Below are positions 34,383 to 44,410 of a stretch of 64,000 nt of DNA, in pieces. The notes beneath the pieces are model-generated. The model did no database searches. It was not told where the DNA came from and was given only the letters and a program-made list of their open reading frames with translations. Position numbers and translations under genes: made by a program. The stretch spans positions 2,639,501-2,703,500 of the forward strand of contig NZ_CP087190.1 of NCBI RefSeq assembly GCF_024749165.1. The letters run 5' to 3'. Numbering within the stretch: the stretch's first letter is position 1; every line of letters starts with the position of its first letter. The stretch comes from Pseudomonas sp. B21-023 (GTDB lineage: Bacteria > Pseudomonadota > Gammaproteobacteria > Pseudomonadales > Pseudomonadaceae).

Positions 34383-37300
34383 ACCTCTCGCGCCTGTTCA
34401 TCCTGCGGCCGGTCGCCACCACGCTGAGCATGCTGGCCATCGTCCTGGCCGGCCTGATCGCCTACAAACTGCTGCCGGTGGCGGCCTTGCCCCAGGTCGA
34501 TTACCCGACCATCCGCGTCATGACCCTGTACCCCGGCGCCAGCCCCCAGGTCATGACCAGCGCCGTCACCGCACCTCTGGAGCGTCAGTTCGGGCAGATG
34601 CCGGGCCTCGAGCAGATGGCCTCGACCAGCTCCGGCGGCGCCTCGGTGCTGACCCTGCGCTTCAACCTCGACATGAACATGGATGTCGCCGAACAGCAGG
34701 TACAGGCCGCGATCAACGCCGCCAGCAACCTGCTGCCCAGCGACCTGCCGGCGCCGCCGGTGTACAACAAGGTCAACCCGGCCGACACACCGGTACTGAC
34801 CCTGGCCATTTCCTCCAAGACCATGCCACTGCCCAAGCTCAACGACCTGGTCGATACCCGCGTGGCGCAGAAGATCGCGCAGATCAGCGGCGTCGGCATG
34901 GTCAGTATCGCCGGTGGCCAGCGCCAGGCCGTGCGGATCAAGGTCAACGTCGACGCGCTGGCCGCCAACGGCCTCAACCTGGACGACGTGCGCACCCTGA
35001 TCGGCGCCTCCAACGTCAACCAGCCCAAGGGCAACTTCGACGGCCCGACCCGGGTGTCGATGCTCGACGCCAACGACCAGCTGCGCTCGCCGGCCGAATA
35101 CGCCAATCTCATCCTCAAGTACAACAATGGCGCGCCGCTGCGCCTGAAGGACGTCGCCGAGATCGTCGACGGCGCCGAGAACGAGCGCCTGGCCGCCTGG
35201 GCCAACCAGAACGAGGCGGTGCTGCTGAACATCCAGCGCCAGCCCGGCGCCAACGTCATCGAGGTGGTCGACCGGATCAAGGAGCTGCTGCCGTCGATCA
35301 CCGACAACCTGCCGGCGGGCCTCGACGTCAGCGTCCTCACCGACCGTACCCAGACCATCCGCGCCGCCGTGCGCGACGTGCAGCACGAGTTGCTGTTCGC
35401 CATTGCCCTGGTGGTGATGGTGACCTTCCTGTTCCTGCGCCGGGTCTCGGCCACGATCATCCCGTCGATCGCCGTGCCGCTGTCGCTGATCGGCACCTTC
35501 GGGGTGATGTACCTGGCCGGTTTCTCGGTCAACAACCTCACGCTGATGGCCCTGACCATCGCCACCGGTTTCGTGGTGGACGATGCCATCGTCATGCTGG
35601 AGAACATCTCCCGGCATATAGAAGAGGGCGAGACACCGCTGCAGGCCGCGCTCAAGGGCGCGAAACAGATCGGTTTCACCCTGATCTCGCTGACCTTCTC
35701 GCTGATCGCGGTATTGATCCCGCTGCTGTTCATGGCCGACGTGGTCGGGCGGCTGTTCCGCGAGTTCGCCATCACCCTGGCGGTGGCCATCCTGATTTCC
35801 CTGGTGGTGTCGCTGACCTTGACGCCGATGATGTGCGCCCGGCTGCTCAAGCGCGAGCCCGAGGAGGAGCAGCAGGGCCGCTTCTACCGTGCCAGCGGCG
35901 CCTGGATCGACTGGCTGATCAAGCACTACGCCAGTGCCCTCACCTGGGTGCTCAAGCGCCAGCCGTTGACGCTGCTGGTGGCTGTGGCAACCCTGGCGCT
36001 GACCGTTGTGCTCTACCTGATGGTGCCCAAGGGCTTCTTCCCGGCCCAGGACACCGGGGTCATCCAGGGGATTTCCGAGGCGCCGCAGTCGACCTCGTTC
36101 GCCGCCATGAGTCAACGCCAGCAGGCCCTGACCGAGGTGATCCTGCAGGACCCGGCGGTGCAGAGCCTGTCTTCGTACATCGGTGTGGATGGTGACAACG
36201 CCACCCTCAACAGCGGCCGTTTGCTGATCAACCTCAAGCCCCATGGCGAGCGCGACGTGACGGCAGCCGAGGTGATCAGCAGGTTGCAGCCGCAGCTCGA
36301 CAAACTGGTCGGCATCCGCCTGTTCATGCAGCCGGTGCAGGACCTGAGCATCGAAGATCGGGTCAGCCGCACCCAGTACCAGTTCAGCCTCAGCTCCCCG
36401 GATGCCGACATGCTTGCCGAGTGGAGCGGCAAGCTGGTGCAGGCACTGAAGGACCGCCCGGAGCTGCAGGACGTGGCCAGCGATCTGCAGGACAAGGGCC
36501 TGCAGGTGTACCTGGTGATCGACCGCGACATGGCCAGCCGCCTCGGCATCACCGTGGCGCAGATCACCAACGCCCTGTACGACGCCTTCGGCCAGCGGCA
36601 GATCTCGACCATCTACACCCAGGCCAGCCAGTACCGCGTGGTGCTGCAGTCGCAGACCGCGGCCAGCCTCGGCCCGCAGGCCCTGGAAGCGGTCCACGTC
36701 AAGGCCGCCGACGGCGGCCAGGTGCGCCTGTCGGCCCTGGCGCGCATCGAGCAGCGCCAGGCCCAGCTGGCCATCTCGCACATCGGCCAGTTCCCGGCGG
36801 TGATGATGTCGTTCAACCTGGCCCATGGCGCGTCCCTGGGCGAGGCGGTCAAGGTGATCGAGCAGGTGCAGCAGGACATCGGCATGCCGATCGGCGTGCA
36901 GACCCGTTTCCAGGGCGCCGCCGAGGCGTTCCAGGCTTCGCTGTCGAGTACCCTGCTGCTGATCCTTGCCGCCGTGGTGACCATGTACATCGTGCTCGGC
37001 GTGCTCTACGAGAGCTACATCCACCCGGTGACCATCCTCTCGACGTTGCCTTCGGCGGCGGTAGGTGCGTTGCTTGCGCTGCTGCTGAGCGGCAACGACC
37101 TGGGCATGATCGCCATTATCGGCATCATCCTGCTGATCGGCATCGTCAAGAAGAACGCAATCATGATGATCGACTTCGCCCTCGAGGCCGAGCGTCATCA
37201 GGGCATGAGCCCGAGTGATGCGATCTACCAGGCTGCGCTGCTGCGTTTCCGGCCGATCCTGATGACCACCCTGGCTGCGCTGTTCGGCGCGGTGCCGCTG

Positions 37301-37477
37301 ATGCTCGCCACCGGTTCCGGCGCCGAGCTGCGCCAGCCGCTGGGCCTGGTGATGGTCGGCGGCCTGTTGGTGAGTCAGGTGCTGACCCTGTTCACCACGC
37401 CGGTCATCTACCTGTACTTTGACCGCCTGGCACGTCGCTGGCGCCCGGTTGACGATGCGCGGCAGGCCGAAGCATGA
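34379..37477 (+). CDS. muxB: RND efflux transporter subunit MuxB (MdtB-like)
   Basis: A 1032-aa inner-membrane proton antiporter with twelve helices and two large periplasmic loops. The opening [20 protein letters not shown], the porter-loop text [20 protein letters not shown] and the TM4 proton-relay segment [20 protein letters not shown] (D-D pair) are clear, and [20 protein letters not shown] shows the TM10 Lys. Two RND subunits (B and C) form a mixed trimer in MdtBC systems. The start overlaps muxA and the end overlaps muxC, each by ATGA. Confidence 0.95.
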   Translation: MNLSRLFILRPVATTLSMLAIVLAGLIAYKLLPVAALPQVDYPTIRVMTLYPGASPQVMTSAVTAPLERQFGQMPGLEQMASTSSGGASVLTLRFNLDMNMDVAEQQVQAAINAASNLLPSDLPAPPVYNKVNPADTPVLTLAISSKTMPLPKLNDLVDTRVAQKIAQISGVGMVSIAGGQRQAVRIKVNVDALAANGLNLDDVRTLIGASNVNQPKGNFDGPTRVSMLDANDQLRSPAEYANLILKYNNGAPLRLKDVAEIVDGAENERLAAWANQNEAVLLNIQRQPGANVIEVVDRIKELLPSITDNLPAGLDVSVLTDRTQTIRAAVRDVQHELLFAIALVVMVTFLFLRRVSATIIPSIAVPLSLIGTFGVMYLAGFSVNNLTLMALTIATGFVVDDAIVMLENISRHIEEGETPLQAALKGAKQIGFTLISLTFSLIAVLIPLLFMADVVGRLFREFAITLAVAILISLVVSLTLTPMMCARLLKREPEEEQQGRFYRASGAWIDWLIKHYASALTWVLKRQPLTLLVAVATLALTVVLYLMVPKGFFPAQDTGVIQGISEAPQSTSFAAMSQRQQALTEVILQDPAVQSLSSYIGVDGDNATLNSGRLLINLKPHGERDVTAAEVISRLQPQLDKLVGIRLFMQPVQDLSIEDRVSRTQYQFSLSSPDADMLAEWSGKLVQALKDRPELQDVASDLQDKGLQVYLVIDRDMASRLGITVAQITNALYDAFGQRQISTIYTQASQYRVVLQSQTAASLGPQALEAVHVKAADGGQVRLSALARIEQRQAQLAISHIGQFPAVMMSFNLAHGASLGEAVKVIEQVQQDIGMPIGVQTRFQGAAEAFQASLSSTLLLILAAVVTMYIVLGVLYESYIHPVTILSTLPSAAVGALLALLLSGNDLGMIAIIGIILLIGIVKKNAIMMIDFALEAERHQGMSPSDAIYQAALLRFRPILMTTLAALFGAVPLMLATGSGAELRQPLGLVMVGGLLVSQVLTLFTTPVIYLYFDRLARRWRPVDDARQAEA

Positions 37478-40400
37478 ACCTGTCCGGACCGTTCATTCGC
37501 CGGCCAGTGGCCACCATGCTGCTGAGCCTGGCGATCATGTTGCTGGGCGGGGTGAGTTTTGGCCTGCTGCCGGTGTCGCCGCTGCCGCAGATGGATTTCC
37601 CGGTGATCGTGGTGCAGGCCAGCCTGCCTGGGGCCAGTCCCGAGGTCATGGCGTCCACCGTGGCCACGCCGCTGGAGCGCAAGCTCGGCGCCATTGCCGG
37701 CGTCACTACCCTGACCAGCAGTTCCAACCAGGGCTCGACCCGGGTGATCATCGGCTTCGAGCTGGGCCGCGACATCGATGGCGCGGCACGCGAGGTGCAG
37801 GCAGCGATCAACGCCACTCGCAACCTGCTGCCCAGCGGCATGCGCAGCATGCCCACCTACAAGAAGATCAACCCGTCCCAGGCGCCGATCATGGTGCTGT
37901 CACTGACCTCGCAGGTGCTGTCCAAGGGCAAGCTGTACGACCTGGCCGACACCATCCTGTCCCAGAGCCTGTCGCAGGTCAGCGGGGTAGGGGAAGTGCA
38001 GATCGGCGGCAGTTCGCTGCCGGCGGTGCGCATCGAGCTCGAGCCGCAGTTGCTCAACCAGTACGGCCTGTCCCTGGACGATGTGCGCACCGCCGTGGCC
38101 AATGCCAACCAGCGCCGGCCCATGGGCTTCGTCGAGGACAGCGAACGTAACTGGCAGGTACGCGCCAACGACCAGCTGGAGCAGGCCGAGGACTACAAAC
38201 CCATCGTCATCCGCCAGCAGAATGGCTCGATCCTGCGCCTGTCGGACGTGGCCAAGGTCAGCGATGGCGTGGAGAACCGCTACAACAGCGGCTTCTTCAA
38301 CGACGAGAGCGCGGTGCTGCTGGTGGTCAACCGCCAGACCAACGCCAACATCATCCAGACCGTCGAGCAGATCAAGGCCGAGCTGCCGGCGTTGCAGTCG
38401 CTGCTGCCGGCCAGTGTCAAGCTCAACGTGGCCATGGACCGTTCGCCGGTGATCAAGGCCACCCTGAAGGAGGCCGAGCACACCTTGCTGATCGCCGTGG
38501 TGCTGGTGATCCTGGTGGTCTACCTGTTCCTCGGCAACTTCCGCGCCTCGCTGATTCCGAGCCTGGCGGTGCCAGTGTCGCTGGTGGGCACCTTCGCGGT
38601 CATGTACCTGTGCGGATTCTCGCTGAACAACCTGTCGCTGATGGCGCTGATCCTTGCCACCGGCCTGGTGGTGGACGATGCCATCGTGGTGCTGGAGAAC
38701 ATCTCCCGGCATATCGAGAAGGGCGAGAGCCCGATGCGGGCCGCCTACAAGGGCGCGCAGGAGGTCGGTTTCACCCTGCTGTCGATGAACGTCTCGCTGG
38801 TGGCGGTGTTCGTCTCCATCCTGTTCATGGGCGGGATCGTGCGCGGGTTGTTCAAGGAGTTCTCGATCACCCTGGCGGCGGCGATCATCGTCTCGCTGGT
38901 GGTGTCGCTGACGCTGACGCCGATGCTCTGCTCGCGCTGGCTCAAGGTCCATGGCCCGCAGCAGCAGACCCGCCTGCAACGCTGGAGCGACCGTATCCAC
39001 CAGCGCATGGTCGCCGGCTACGACCGGAGCCTGGGCTGGGCGCTGCGCCACAGGCGCCTGACCCTGCTCAGCCTGCTGGCCACCATTGTGCTCAACATCG
39101 CCCTGTACGTGGTGGTGCCCAAAACCCTGATGCCGCAGCAGGACACCGGCCAGCTGCAAGGCTTCATCCGCGGCGACGACGGCCTGTCGTTCACCGTGAT
39201 GCAGCCGAAGATGGAAATCTACCGCCGCGCCCTGCTCGCGGACCCGGCCGTGGAGAGCGTCGCCGGCTTCATCGGCGGCAACAGCGGCACCAACAATGCC
39301 TTCGTGCTGGTGCGCCTGAAGCCGATCGGCGAGCGCAAGGAAAATGCGCAGAAGGTGATCGATCGCCTGCGCAAGGATTTGCCGAAGATCCCTGGCGGGC
39401 GTCTGTACCTGATGGCTGACCAGGACCTGCAACTCGGCGGCGGCGGTCGCGACCAGACCACCTCGCAGTACCTCTATACCCTGCAGAGCGGTGACCTGGC
39501 CGCTCTGCGCGAGTGGTTCCCAAAGGTTGCCGCCGAGCTGCGCAAACTGCCCGAGCTGACCGCCATCGATGCCAACGACGGCGCCGGCACCCAGCAGGTG
39601 ACCCTCGTGGTCGACCGTGACCAGGCCAAGCGCCTGGGCATCGACATGGACATGGTCACCGCAGTGCTCAACAATGCCTACAGCCAGCGGCAGATCTCGA
39701 CCATCTACGACAGCCTCAACCAGTACCAGGTGGTGCTGGAGATCAACCCGAAATACGCCTGGGACCCAAGTACCCTGGAGCAAGTGCAGGTGATCACTGC
39801 CGATGGCGCCCGGGTGCCACTGTCCACCTTCGCCCGCTACGAGAACAGCCTGGCCAACGACCGCGTCAGCCACGAAGGGCAGTTCGCCTCCGAGGACATC
39901 TCGTTCGATGTCGCCGAAGGCTACAGCCCTGACCAGGCCCTGGCCGCGCTGGAGCGGGCGGTGGCCAAGCTCGGCCTGCCCGAGTCGGTGATCGCCAGGC
40001 TCGGTGGCGATGCCGACGCGTTCACCAAGACCGCCGAAGGCCAGCCGTTCATGATTCTTGGCGCCCTGGTGCTGGTATACCTGGTGCTGGGCATTCTCTA
40101 TGAGAGCTACATCCACCCACTGACGATCCTCTCCACTCTGCCTTCGGCCGGGGTCGGCGCCTTGTTGGCGCTGTACCTGACCGGTGGCGAATTCAGCCTG
40201 ATCTCGCTGCTGGGGCTGTTTCTGCTGATCGGCGTGGTGAAGAAGAACGCCATCCTGATGATCGACCTGGCCCTGCAGCTGGAGCGCCATGAAGGCCTGT
40301 CACCGGAGGAGTCGATCCGCCGTGCCTGCCTGCTGCGCCTGCGGCCGATCCTGATGACCACCCTGGCCGCGATCCTCGGCGCGCTGCCGCTGCTGCTCAG

Positions 40401-40584
40401 CCGCGCCGAGGGCGCCGAGATGCGCCAGCCGCTGGGCCTGACCATCATCGGCGGCCTGGTCTTCAGCCAGATCCTCACCCTCTACACCACGCCTGTGGTC
40501 TACCTGTACCTCGATCGCCTGCGCCACCGGTTCAACCGCTGGCGCGGCGTGCGCACCGACGCTGCCCTGGATACCCCGCTATGA
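37474..40584 (+). CDS. muxC: RND efflux transporter subunit MuxC (MdtC-like)
   Basis: The second 1036-aa RND subunit is a paralogue of MuxB (compare [20 protein letters not shown]). Relay Asp pair in [22 protein letters not shown]10 Lys in [20 protein letters not shown]; central motif [20 protein letters not shown]. In E. coli MdtBC the B subunits are reported to handle proton flow and C the drug; that division is family knowledge. The intact relay residues here show no obvious loss of function. Overlaps both neighbours by four bases. Confidence 0.95.
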   Translation: MNLSGPFIRRPVATMLLSLAIMLLGGVSFGLLPVSPLPQMDFPVIVVQASLPGASPEVMASTVATPLERKLGAIAGVTTLTSSSNQGSTRVIIGFELGRDIDGAAREVQAAINATRNLLPSGMRSMPTYKKINPSQAPIMVLSLTSQVLSKGKLYDLADTILSQSLSQVSGVGEVQIGGSSLPAVRIELEPQLLNQYGLSLDDVRTAVANANQRRPMGFVEDSERNWQVRANDQLEQAEDYKPIVIRQQNGSILRLSDVAKVSDGVENRYNSGFFNDESAVLLVVNRQTNANIIQTVEQIKAELPALQSLLPASVKLNVAMDRSPVIKATLKEAEHTLLIAVVLVILVVYLFLGNFRASLIPSLAVPVSLVGTFAVMYLCGFSLNNLSLMALILATGLVVDDAIVVLENISRHIEKGESPMRAAYKGAQEVGFTLLSMNVSLVAVFVSILFMGGIVRGLFKEFSITLAAAIIVSLVVSLTLTPMLCSRWLKVHGPQQQTRLQRWSDRIHQRMVAGYDRSLGWALRHRRLTLLSLLATIVLNIALYVVVPKTLMPQQDTGQLQGFIRGDDGLSFTVMQPKMEIYRRALLADPAVESVAGFIGGNSGTNNAFVLVRLKPIGERKENAQKVIDRLRKDLPKIPGGRLYLMADQDLQLGGGGRDQTTSQYLYTLQSGDLAALREWFPKVAAELRKLPELTAIDANDGAGTQQVTLVVDRDQAKRLGIDMDMVTAVLNNAYSQRQISTIYDSLNQYQVVLEINPKYAWDPSTLEQVQVITADGARVPLSTFARYENSLANDRVSHEGQFASEDISFDVAEGYSPDQALAALERAVAKLGLPESVIARLGGDADAFTKTAEGQPFMILGALVLVYLVLGILYESYIHPLTILSTLPSAGVGALLALYLTGGEFSLISLLGLFLLIGVVKKNAILMIDLALQLERHEGLSPEESIRRACLLRLRPILMTTLAAILGALPLLLSRAEGAEMRQPLGLTIIGGLVFSQILTLYTTPVVYLYLDRLRHRFNRWRGVRTDAALDTPL

Positions 40585-42065
40585 ACTTTGCCCACACCCG
40601 AATCCATCGTGCCCTCAGGCTGCTGACCCAAGGGCGCGGCTCGCGCCTGGTCAGCGCCGGGTTGTGCGTGGCCATGCTCAGCGCCTGTACCTTGAGTCCG
40701 GACTATCACCGCCCGGAGATCAGCACCCCGGCGCAGTTCAAGCAGGCCCAGGGCTGGACCCAGGCCAACCCGTCCGATGCCATCGCCCGCGGGGCTTGGT
40801 GGGAGCTGTATGGCGACAAACAGCTCGATGCCCTGGTGGAAGAGCTCAACCGCAGCAACCAGACGGTGGCGCAGTACGAGGCGCAGTACCGCCAGGCCCA
40901 GGCACTGGTGCGCAGCAGCCGCGCCGCGCTGTTCCCCTCGTTGAACCTCACCGCTGGCAAGAACCGTTCGGCCCAGGGCACCGGGAGCTCCAGCTCGAGC
41001 CTATCGAACAACAGTAGCGGCATCCGCAACACCTACAACGCGCAACTCGGCGTGAGCTGGGAAATCGACCTGTGGGGCAAGCTGCGTGAAGCCATGAACG
41101 CCAACGAAGCCAGTGCCGACGCCAGCTTGGCCGATATGGCGGCCATTCGCCTGAGCCAGCAGTCGGAACTGGTGCAGAATTACCTGCAACTGCGGGTGAT
41201 CGACGCGCAGAAACGCTTGCTCGATGCCACGGTAGCGGCCTATGAGCGGTCATTGAAGATGAACGAGAACCAGTACCGCGCCGGGGTTGCCGGGCCAGAT
41301 GCCGTAGCCCAGGCGCGTACCCAGCTCAAGAGCACCCAGGCCGACCTGATCGACCTGGCCTGGCAGCGCGCGCAGTATGAGAACGCCATTGCCGTGTTGA
41401 TGGGCAAGGCACCGGCCGACTTCGCCCTGGCGGCGACCCGCGACATTCCGGCGTTGCCGCAGGTGCCGGTGTCGCTACCGTCGCAGTTGCTCGAGCGCAG
41501 GCCCGACATCGCCTCGGCCGAGCGCAAGGTCATGGCGGCCAACTCCAATATCGGCGTCTCCCGGGCAGCGTACTTCCCCGACCTGTCCCTGAGCATGAAT
41601 GGCGGGTACTCCAGTAGCAGTTTCAACAACTGGATCGAGCTGCCCAACCGCTACTGGTCCGTCGGCCCGCAGTTGGCGTTGACGCTGTTCGATGCCGGCA
41701 AGCGCAGCGCCGAGGTGGACCGCACCGTGGCGGTGTACGACCAGACCGTGGCGCAGTACCGGCAGACGGTGCTGGATGGCTTCAAGGAGGTGGAGAACTA
41801 CCTGGTGCAGCTCAAGGTGTACGGCGACGAAGCCGTTGTCCGGCAGGAAGCGCTCGAGGCGGCGCGGGAGTCGTTGCGCTTGACCGAGAACCAGTACAAG
41901 GCCGGGTTGATCGGTTACCTGGACGTGGTGAACGTGCAGACCACGGCGCTGAGCAGTGAACGCAGCGTGTTGACGCTGTTGCAGGGGCGGCTGGTGGCGA
42001 GCGTGCAGTTGATCGCGGCGCTGGGCGGTGGCTGGGATGCCCGGACGGAGTTGGCCGAGCAGTGA
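40581..42065 (+). CDS. opmB: Outer-membrane efflux channel OpmB (TolC/OprM family lipoprotein)
   Basis: A 494-aa precursor with a lipobox (VAMLSACTLSPDYHRPEI), so Cys is lipidated after cleavage. The OprM-type repeats follow: WWELYGDKQLDALVEEL, RAALFPSLNLTAGKNR, QLGVSWEIDLWGKLREAMNA, and in the second half RPDIASAERKVMAANSNIGV and LFDAGKRSAEVDRTVAVYDQ. It forms the trimeric exit duct for the MuxABC pump. This is the last gene of the operon. No terminator is obvious within the 136-bp gap that follows. Confidence 0.93.
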   Translation: MNFAHTRIHRALRLLTQGRGSRLVSAGLCVAMLSACTLSPDYHRPEISTPAQFKQAQGWTQANPSDAIARGAWWELYGDKQLDALVEELNRSNQTVAQYEAQYRQAQALVRSSRAALFPSLNLTAGKNRSAQGTGSSSSSLSNNSSGIRNTYNAQLGVSWEIDLWGKLREAMNANEASADASLADMAAIRLSQQSELVQNYLQLRVIDAQKRLLDATVAAYERSLKMNENQYRAGVAGPDAVAQARTQLKSTQADLIDLAWQRAQYENAIAVLMGKAPADFALAATRDIPALPQVPVSLPSQLLERRPDIASAERKVMAANSNIGVSRAAYFPDLSLSMNGGYSSSSFNNWIELPNRYWSVGPQLALTLFDAGKRSAEVDRTVAVYDQTVAQYRQTVLDGFKEVENYLVQLKVYGDEAVVRQEALEAARESLRLTENQYKAGLIGYLDVVNVQTTALSSERSVLTLLQGRLVASVQLIAALGGGWDARTELAEQ

Positions 42066-42201
42066 CCTGCTGTTGGCGACTTTGCCCGTGACGCTGTACC
42101 GCATCACAGTTCGCCACATGGCACGTGGCGTTCGGCCATTTCTCGTGCAAACTGTGTAAGGCCACGTCGTCGGTGGCGTAATCCATTGCACGAGGAGCGC
42201 C

Positions 42202-43011
42202 ATGAGCGGACGTTGTCTGGGCCTGTCTGTGTGGTTGTCGTGCCTGCTGGCCGTGGTTCCACTGCGCGGCTTTGCCGCGGACAACTGCCAGCACCTCACC
42301 GCCACCGGCAACCCGGAGTACCCACCTTATCTCTGGCGCGACCCGCATAACCCCGCGCAACTGATCGGCGCCAATGCCGACTTGCTGAAGCAGGTGGCCA
42401 AGGACCTCGGCCTGGTGGTGGATGTGATGTATGTCGGGCCGTGGTCCAGGGCGCAGGAGGAAGTGAGCAGCGGGCGCATCGACATGCTGGCCGGCTACTT
42501 TCGCACCCAGGCGCGCGAACTGCTGACCGACTTCATCAGCCCGCCATTCCTGTTCAATTCCAGCGTGGTCTGGGTGCGCAAGGGCGAAGGCTTCGCCTAC
42601 AGCGACTGGTCCGACCTGAAAGGGCGACGAGGCGGGACGCTGGTCAACAACAGCCATGGCCAGGCGTTCGACGACTACGCCCGGGCGCAGCTCGACCTCG
42701 AAGCGGTGCCCAGCGTTACCCAGGCTTTCCAGAAGCTGCTGCTCAAGCGCAGCGACTACGTGATCTTCGAGCAGTACCCCGGCATGGCCCTGGCGCGCGC
42801 GCTGGGCAAGGAAAAGGAACTGGAGGTACTTGAGCCGCCGGTGTCCAGCGAAGGGCTGTACCTGGCGCTATCGCACAAGTCGGGTTGCAACCAGCCGGCG
42901 CTGCGCGAAGCGCTGGCGCGCAAGATGCGGGAGCTGGTGGCGGGGCCCTTGCCCGAGCAGCTGGTGGCCGAGAACCTGGAGCGCTGGCAGCGTCAGCAGG
43001 CCGGCAAGTGA
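42202..43011 (+). CDS. Periplasmic amino-acid-type substrate-binding protein (SBP_bac_3)
   Basis: The 269-aa protein starts at ATG 42202 after GAGGAGC. A signal peptide (GLSVWLSCLLAVVPLRGFAA, cut before DNC) is followed by the class 3 solute-binding fold: CQHLTATGNPEYPPYLWRDP, GANADLLKQVAKDLGLVVDV, SSGRIDMLAGYFRTQAREL and VNNSHGQAFDDYARAQLDLE. No ABC permease or ATPase gene is adjacent, so it may be an orphan binding protein working with a distant transporter or as a signalling partner. Ligand unknown. Confidence 0.85.
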   Translation: MSGRCLGLSVWLSCLLAVVPLRGFAADNCQHLTATGNPEYPPYLWRDPHNPAQLIGANADLLKQVAKDLGLVVDVMYVGPWSRAQEEVSSGRIDMLAGYFRTQARELLTDFISPPFLFNSSVVWVRKGEGFAYSDWSDLKGRRGGTLVNNSHGQAFDDYARAQLDLEAVPSVTQAFQKLLLKRSDYVIFEQYPGMALARALGKEKELEVLEPPVSSEGLYLALSHKSGCNQPALREALARKMRELVAGPLPEQLVAENLERWQRQQAGK

Positions 43012-43127
43012 AGCGATTGCGTCATTAGTCGGCACCCTGTCCGATGCCTTTGATCTAAGGCCACGTTCTCTTGGGCCTATGCTGTTGTGGCGAAACCCCA
43101 TCCTTGTTTTCTCGCGAAGGTATTCTC

Positions 43128-43808
43128 ATGAGCCAGCCTACTGTCGTGCTTGTACACGGTTTTTGGGGCGGGGCCGCCCACTGGGGAAAGGTGATTGTCG
43201 AGCTGGCGCGCAAGGGCATCAAAGACGTGCGCGCCGTGGAGCTGCCTCTGACGTCCTTGGCCGACGATGCCGAGCGTACCCGCAAGATGGTGGCGCAGGC
43301 GCCAGGCGAGGTGCTGCTGGTAGGGCACTCTTATGGTGGGGCGGTAATCACCGAGGCCGGCAACGCCGCGAACGTGAAGGGACTGGTCTTTATCGCGGCC
43401 TTTGCCCCAGACGCGGGTGAAAGCCCTGGTGGGCTGACACAGCAGCATCCACCCATCGCGGTAGCGAACCTTGCGCCGGACAGCGATGGCTATCTGTGGA
43501 TCAAGGCCGACAAGTTCCACGAAAGCTTTTGCCAGGATCTGTCGGTTGATGAGGCATGGGTCATGGCGGTGACGCAGAAGGCGCCGCTGGCGAGTACCTT
43601 CGCTGACACCATCAGCGACCCGGCCTGGAAGCACAGGCCCTCGTGGTATCAGATTTCCAGCCAGGACCACATGATCGCCCCGGTCAATCAGCAAATGATG
43701 GCCGCGCGCCTGCAGGCGCGCAAAGTCATCACCTTGGATGCCAGCCACGCGTCACTGGCTTCGCGGGCAGGTGAGGTGGCCGCGCTGATCGAAGAAGCGT
43801 TAGGGTAG
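43128..43808 (+). CDS. Alpha/beta hydrolase (methylesterase/salicylate-esterase-like)
   Basis: A 226-aa cytosolic protein; ATG 43128 behind GAAGG. It shows TVVLVHGFWGGAAHWGKVI (oxyanion hole), the nucleophile Ser68 in EVLLVGHSYGGAVITEAG, the acid in WYQISSQDHMIAPVNQQMM and the His in ITLDASHASLASRAG. The overall shape matches small pseudomonad hydrolases related to plant methyl-salicylate esterases (EstC/PnbA-like). Substrate unknown. It is convergent with the lipoprotein gene, with stops one base apart. Confidence 0.85.
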   Translation: MSQPTVVLVHGFWGGAAHWGKVIVELARKGIKDVRAVELPLTSLADDAERTRKMVAQAPGEVLLVGHSYGGAVITEAGNAANVKGLVFIAAFAPDAGESPGGLTQQHPPIAVANLAPDSDGYLWIKADKFHESFCQDLSVDEAWVMAVTQKAPLASTFADTISDPAWKHRPSWYQISSQDHMIAPVNQQMMAARLQARKVITLDASHASLASRAGEVAALIEEALG

Positions 43809-43809
43809 T

Positions 43810-44091
43810 TCAGCTCTTGCACTTGGCCACGACGACCTGGCAGGTCCGCGGCGTGCCCCCGGACCTGCCGGCATAGCGCATGCAACTGTCCAGCGACTTC
43901 CTGCTCGCCATGGCCAGTGTCGGACCGAATGCCAGGCCACCTTCGCCGCTGCTGGGCAGCGCCTTGGCATAGCAGTTGGAGCCTTGGGCGGCGTAGCGGG
44001 TGCTGGCGTGCTTGTTCGAACAACCGGTCGAAAAGGACAGGGTGATGGCGAGCAGGGCGAGCGGCACTGCATGCCTGGGCAGGGTGGCCAT
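43810..44091 (-). CDS. Small lipoprotein (93 aa)
   Basis: ATG 44091 with GGAG upstream on the minus strand. A lipoprotein signal peptide (AVPLALLAITLSFSTGC) has Cys24 at the lipobox (S-T-G-C). The mature protein has four further Cys (SNCYAK; DSCMRY; RTCQVV; AKCKS), so two disulfides are likely. The +2 residue is Ser, which favours the outer membrane. No domain is recognised. Confidence 0.75.
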   Translation of the reverse strand: MATLPRHAVPLALLAITLSFSTGCSNKHASTRYAAQGSNCYAKALPSSGEGGLAFGPTLAMASRKSLDSCMRYAGRSGGTPRTCQVVVAKCKS

Positions 44092-44410
44092 TGCAGGCTC
44101 CGGGAACGGCGTGGTGGTGTGTTGAGCTTAGCCGGAGTCGCTTCGCTTGGCTTGGTGTTTCTCATGGTCAGGGATCTGCAGGAGGTGCCTGATCAATGGG
44201 TTTGCCCGCGATCAACGGCATCAGCAGAAGCAAACGACAAGTGGCAATATGCCTTCAGCTACTCGCGCAAAGGCTCTAACCCCTTCACTGCGGGGCTTGC
44301 GAGCGGCTTTTGGATCCATCGAGAAGCGCGAAAACCCCGTGCGTTTCAGCAAAGCTTGAGTACAATCATCGGCTTTTCCCGGGCCCCCCGGTTCGTTCCT
44401 GGACGTGCGA
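44092..44410. other. Intergenic region without a recognisable gene
   Basis: This 319-bp divergent gap lies between the lipoprotein and the MHYT protein. It contains a run with lower GC around 44200-44260 and short imperfect repeats (CCCCTTCACTGCGGGGC near 44280-44296). A 70-codon open frame (44147-44359) has no ribosome site or protein-like composition. I see no RNA gene or clear promoter motif. Confidence 0.4.

Noticed and set aside
34118..37198. A 1026-codon open frame antisense to the pump genes, and a similar 796-codon one at 37900-40290
   Set aside because: Both mirror the codon periodicity of muxB and muxC in GC-rich DNA, lack ribosome sites and have His/Gln/Asp-rich composition unlike any protein family.
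44147..44359. 70-codon open frame between the lipoprotein and MHYT genes
   Set aside because: No ribosome site, no protein-like composition and poor agreement with local codon use.
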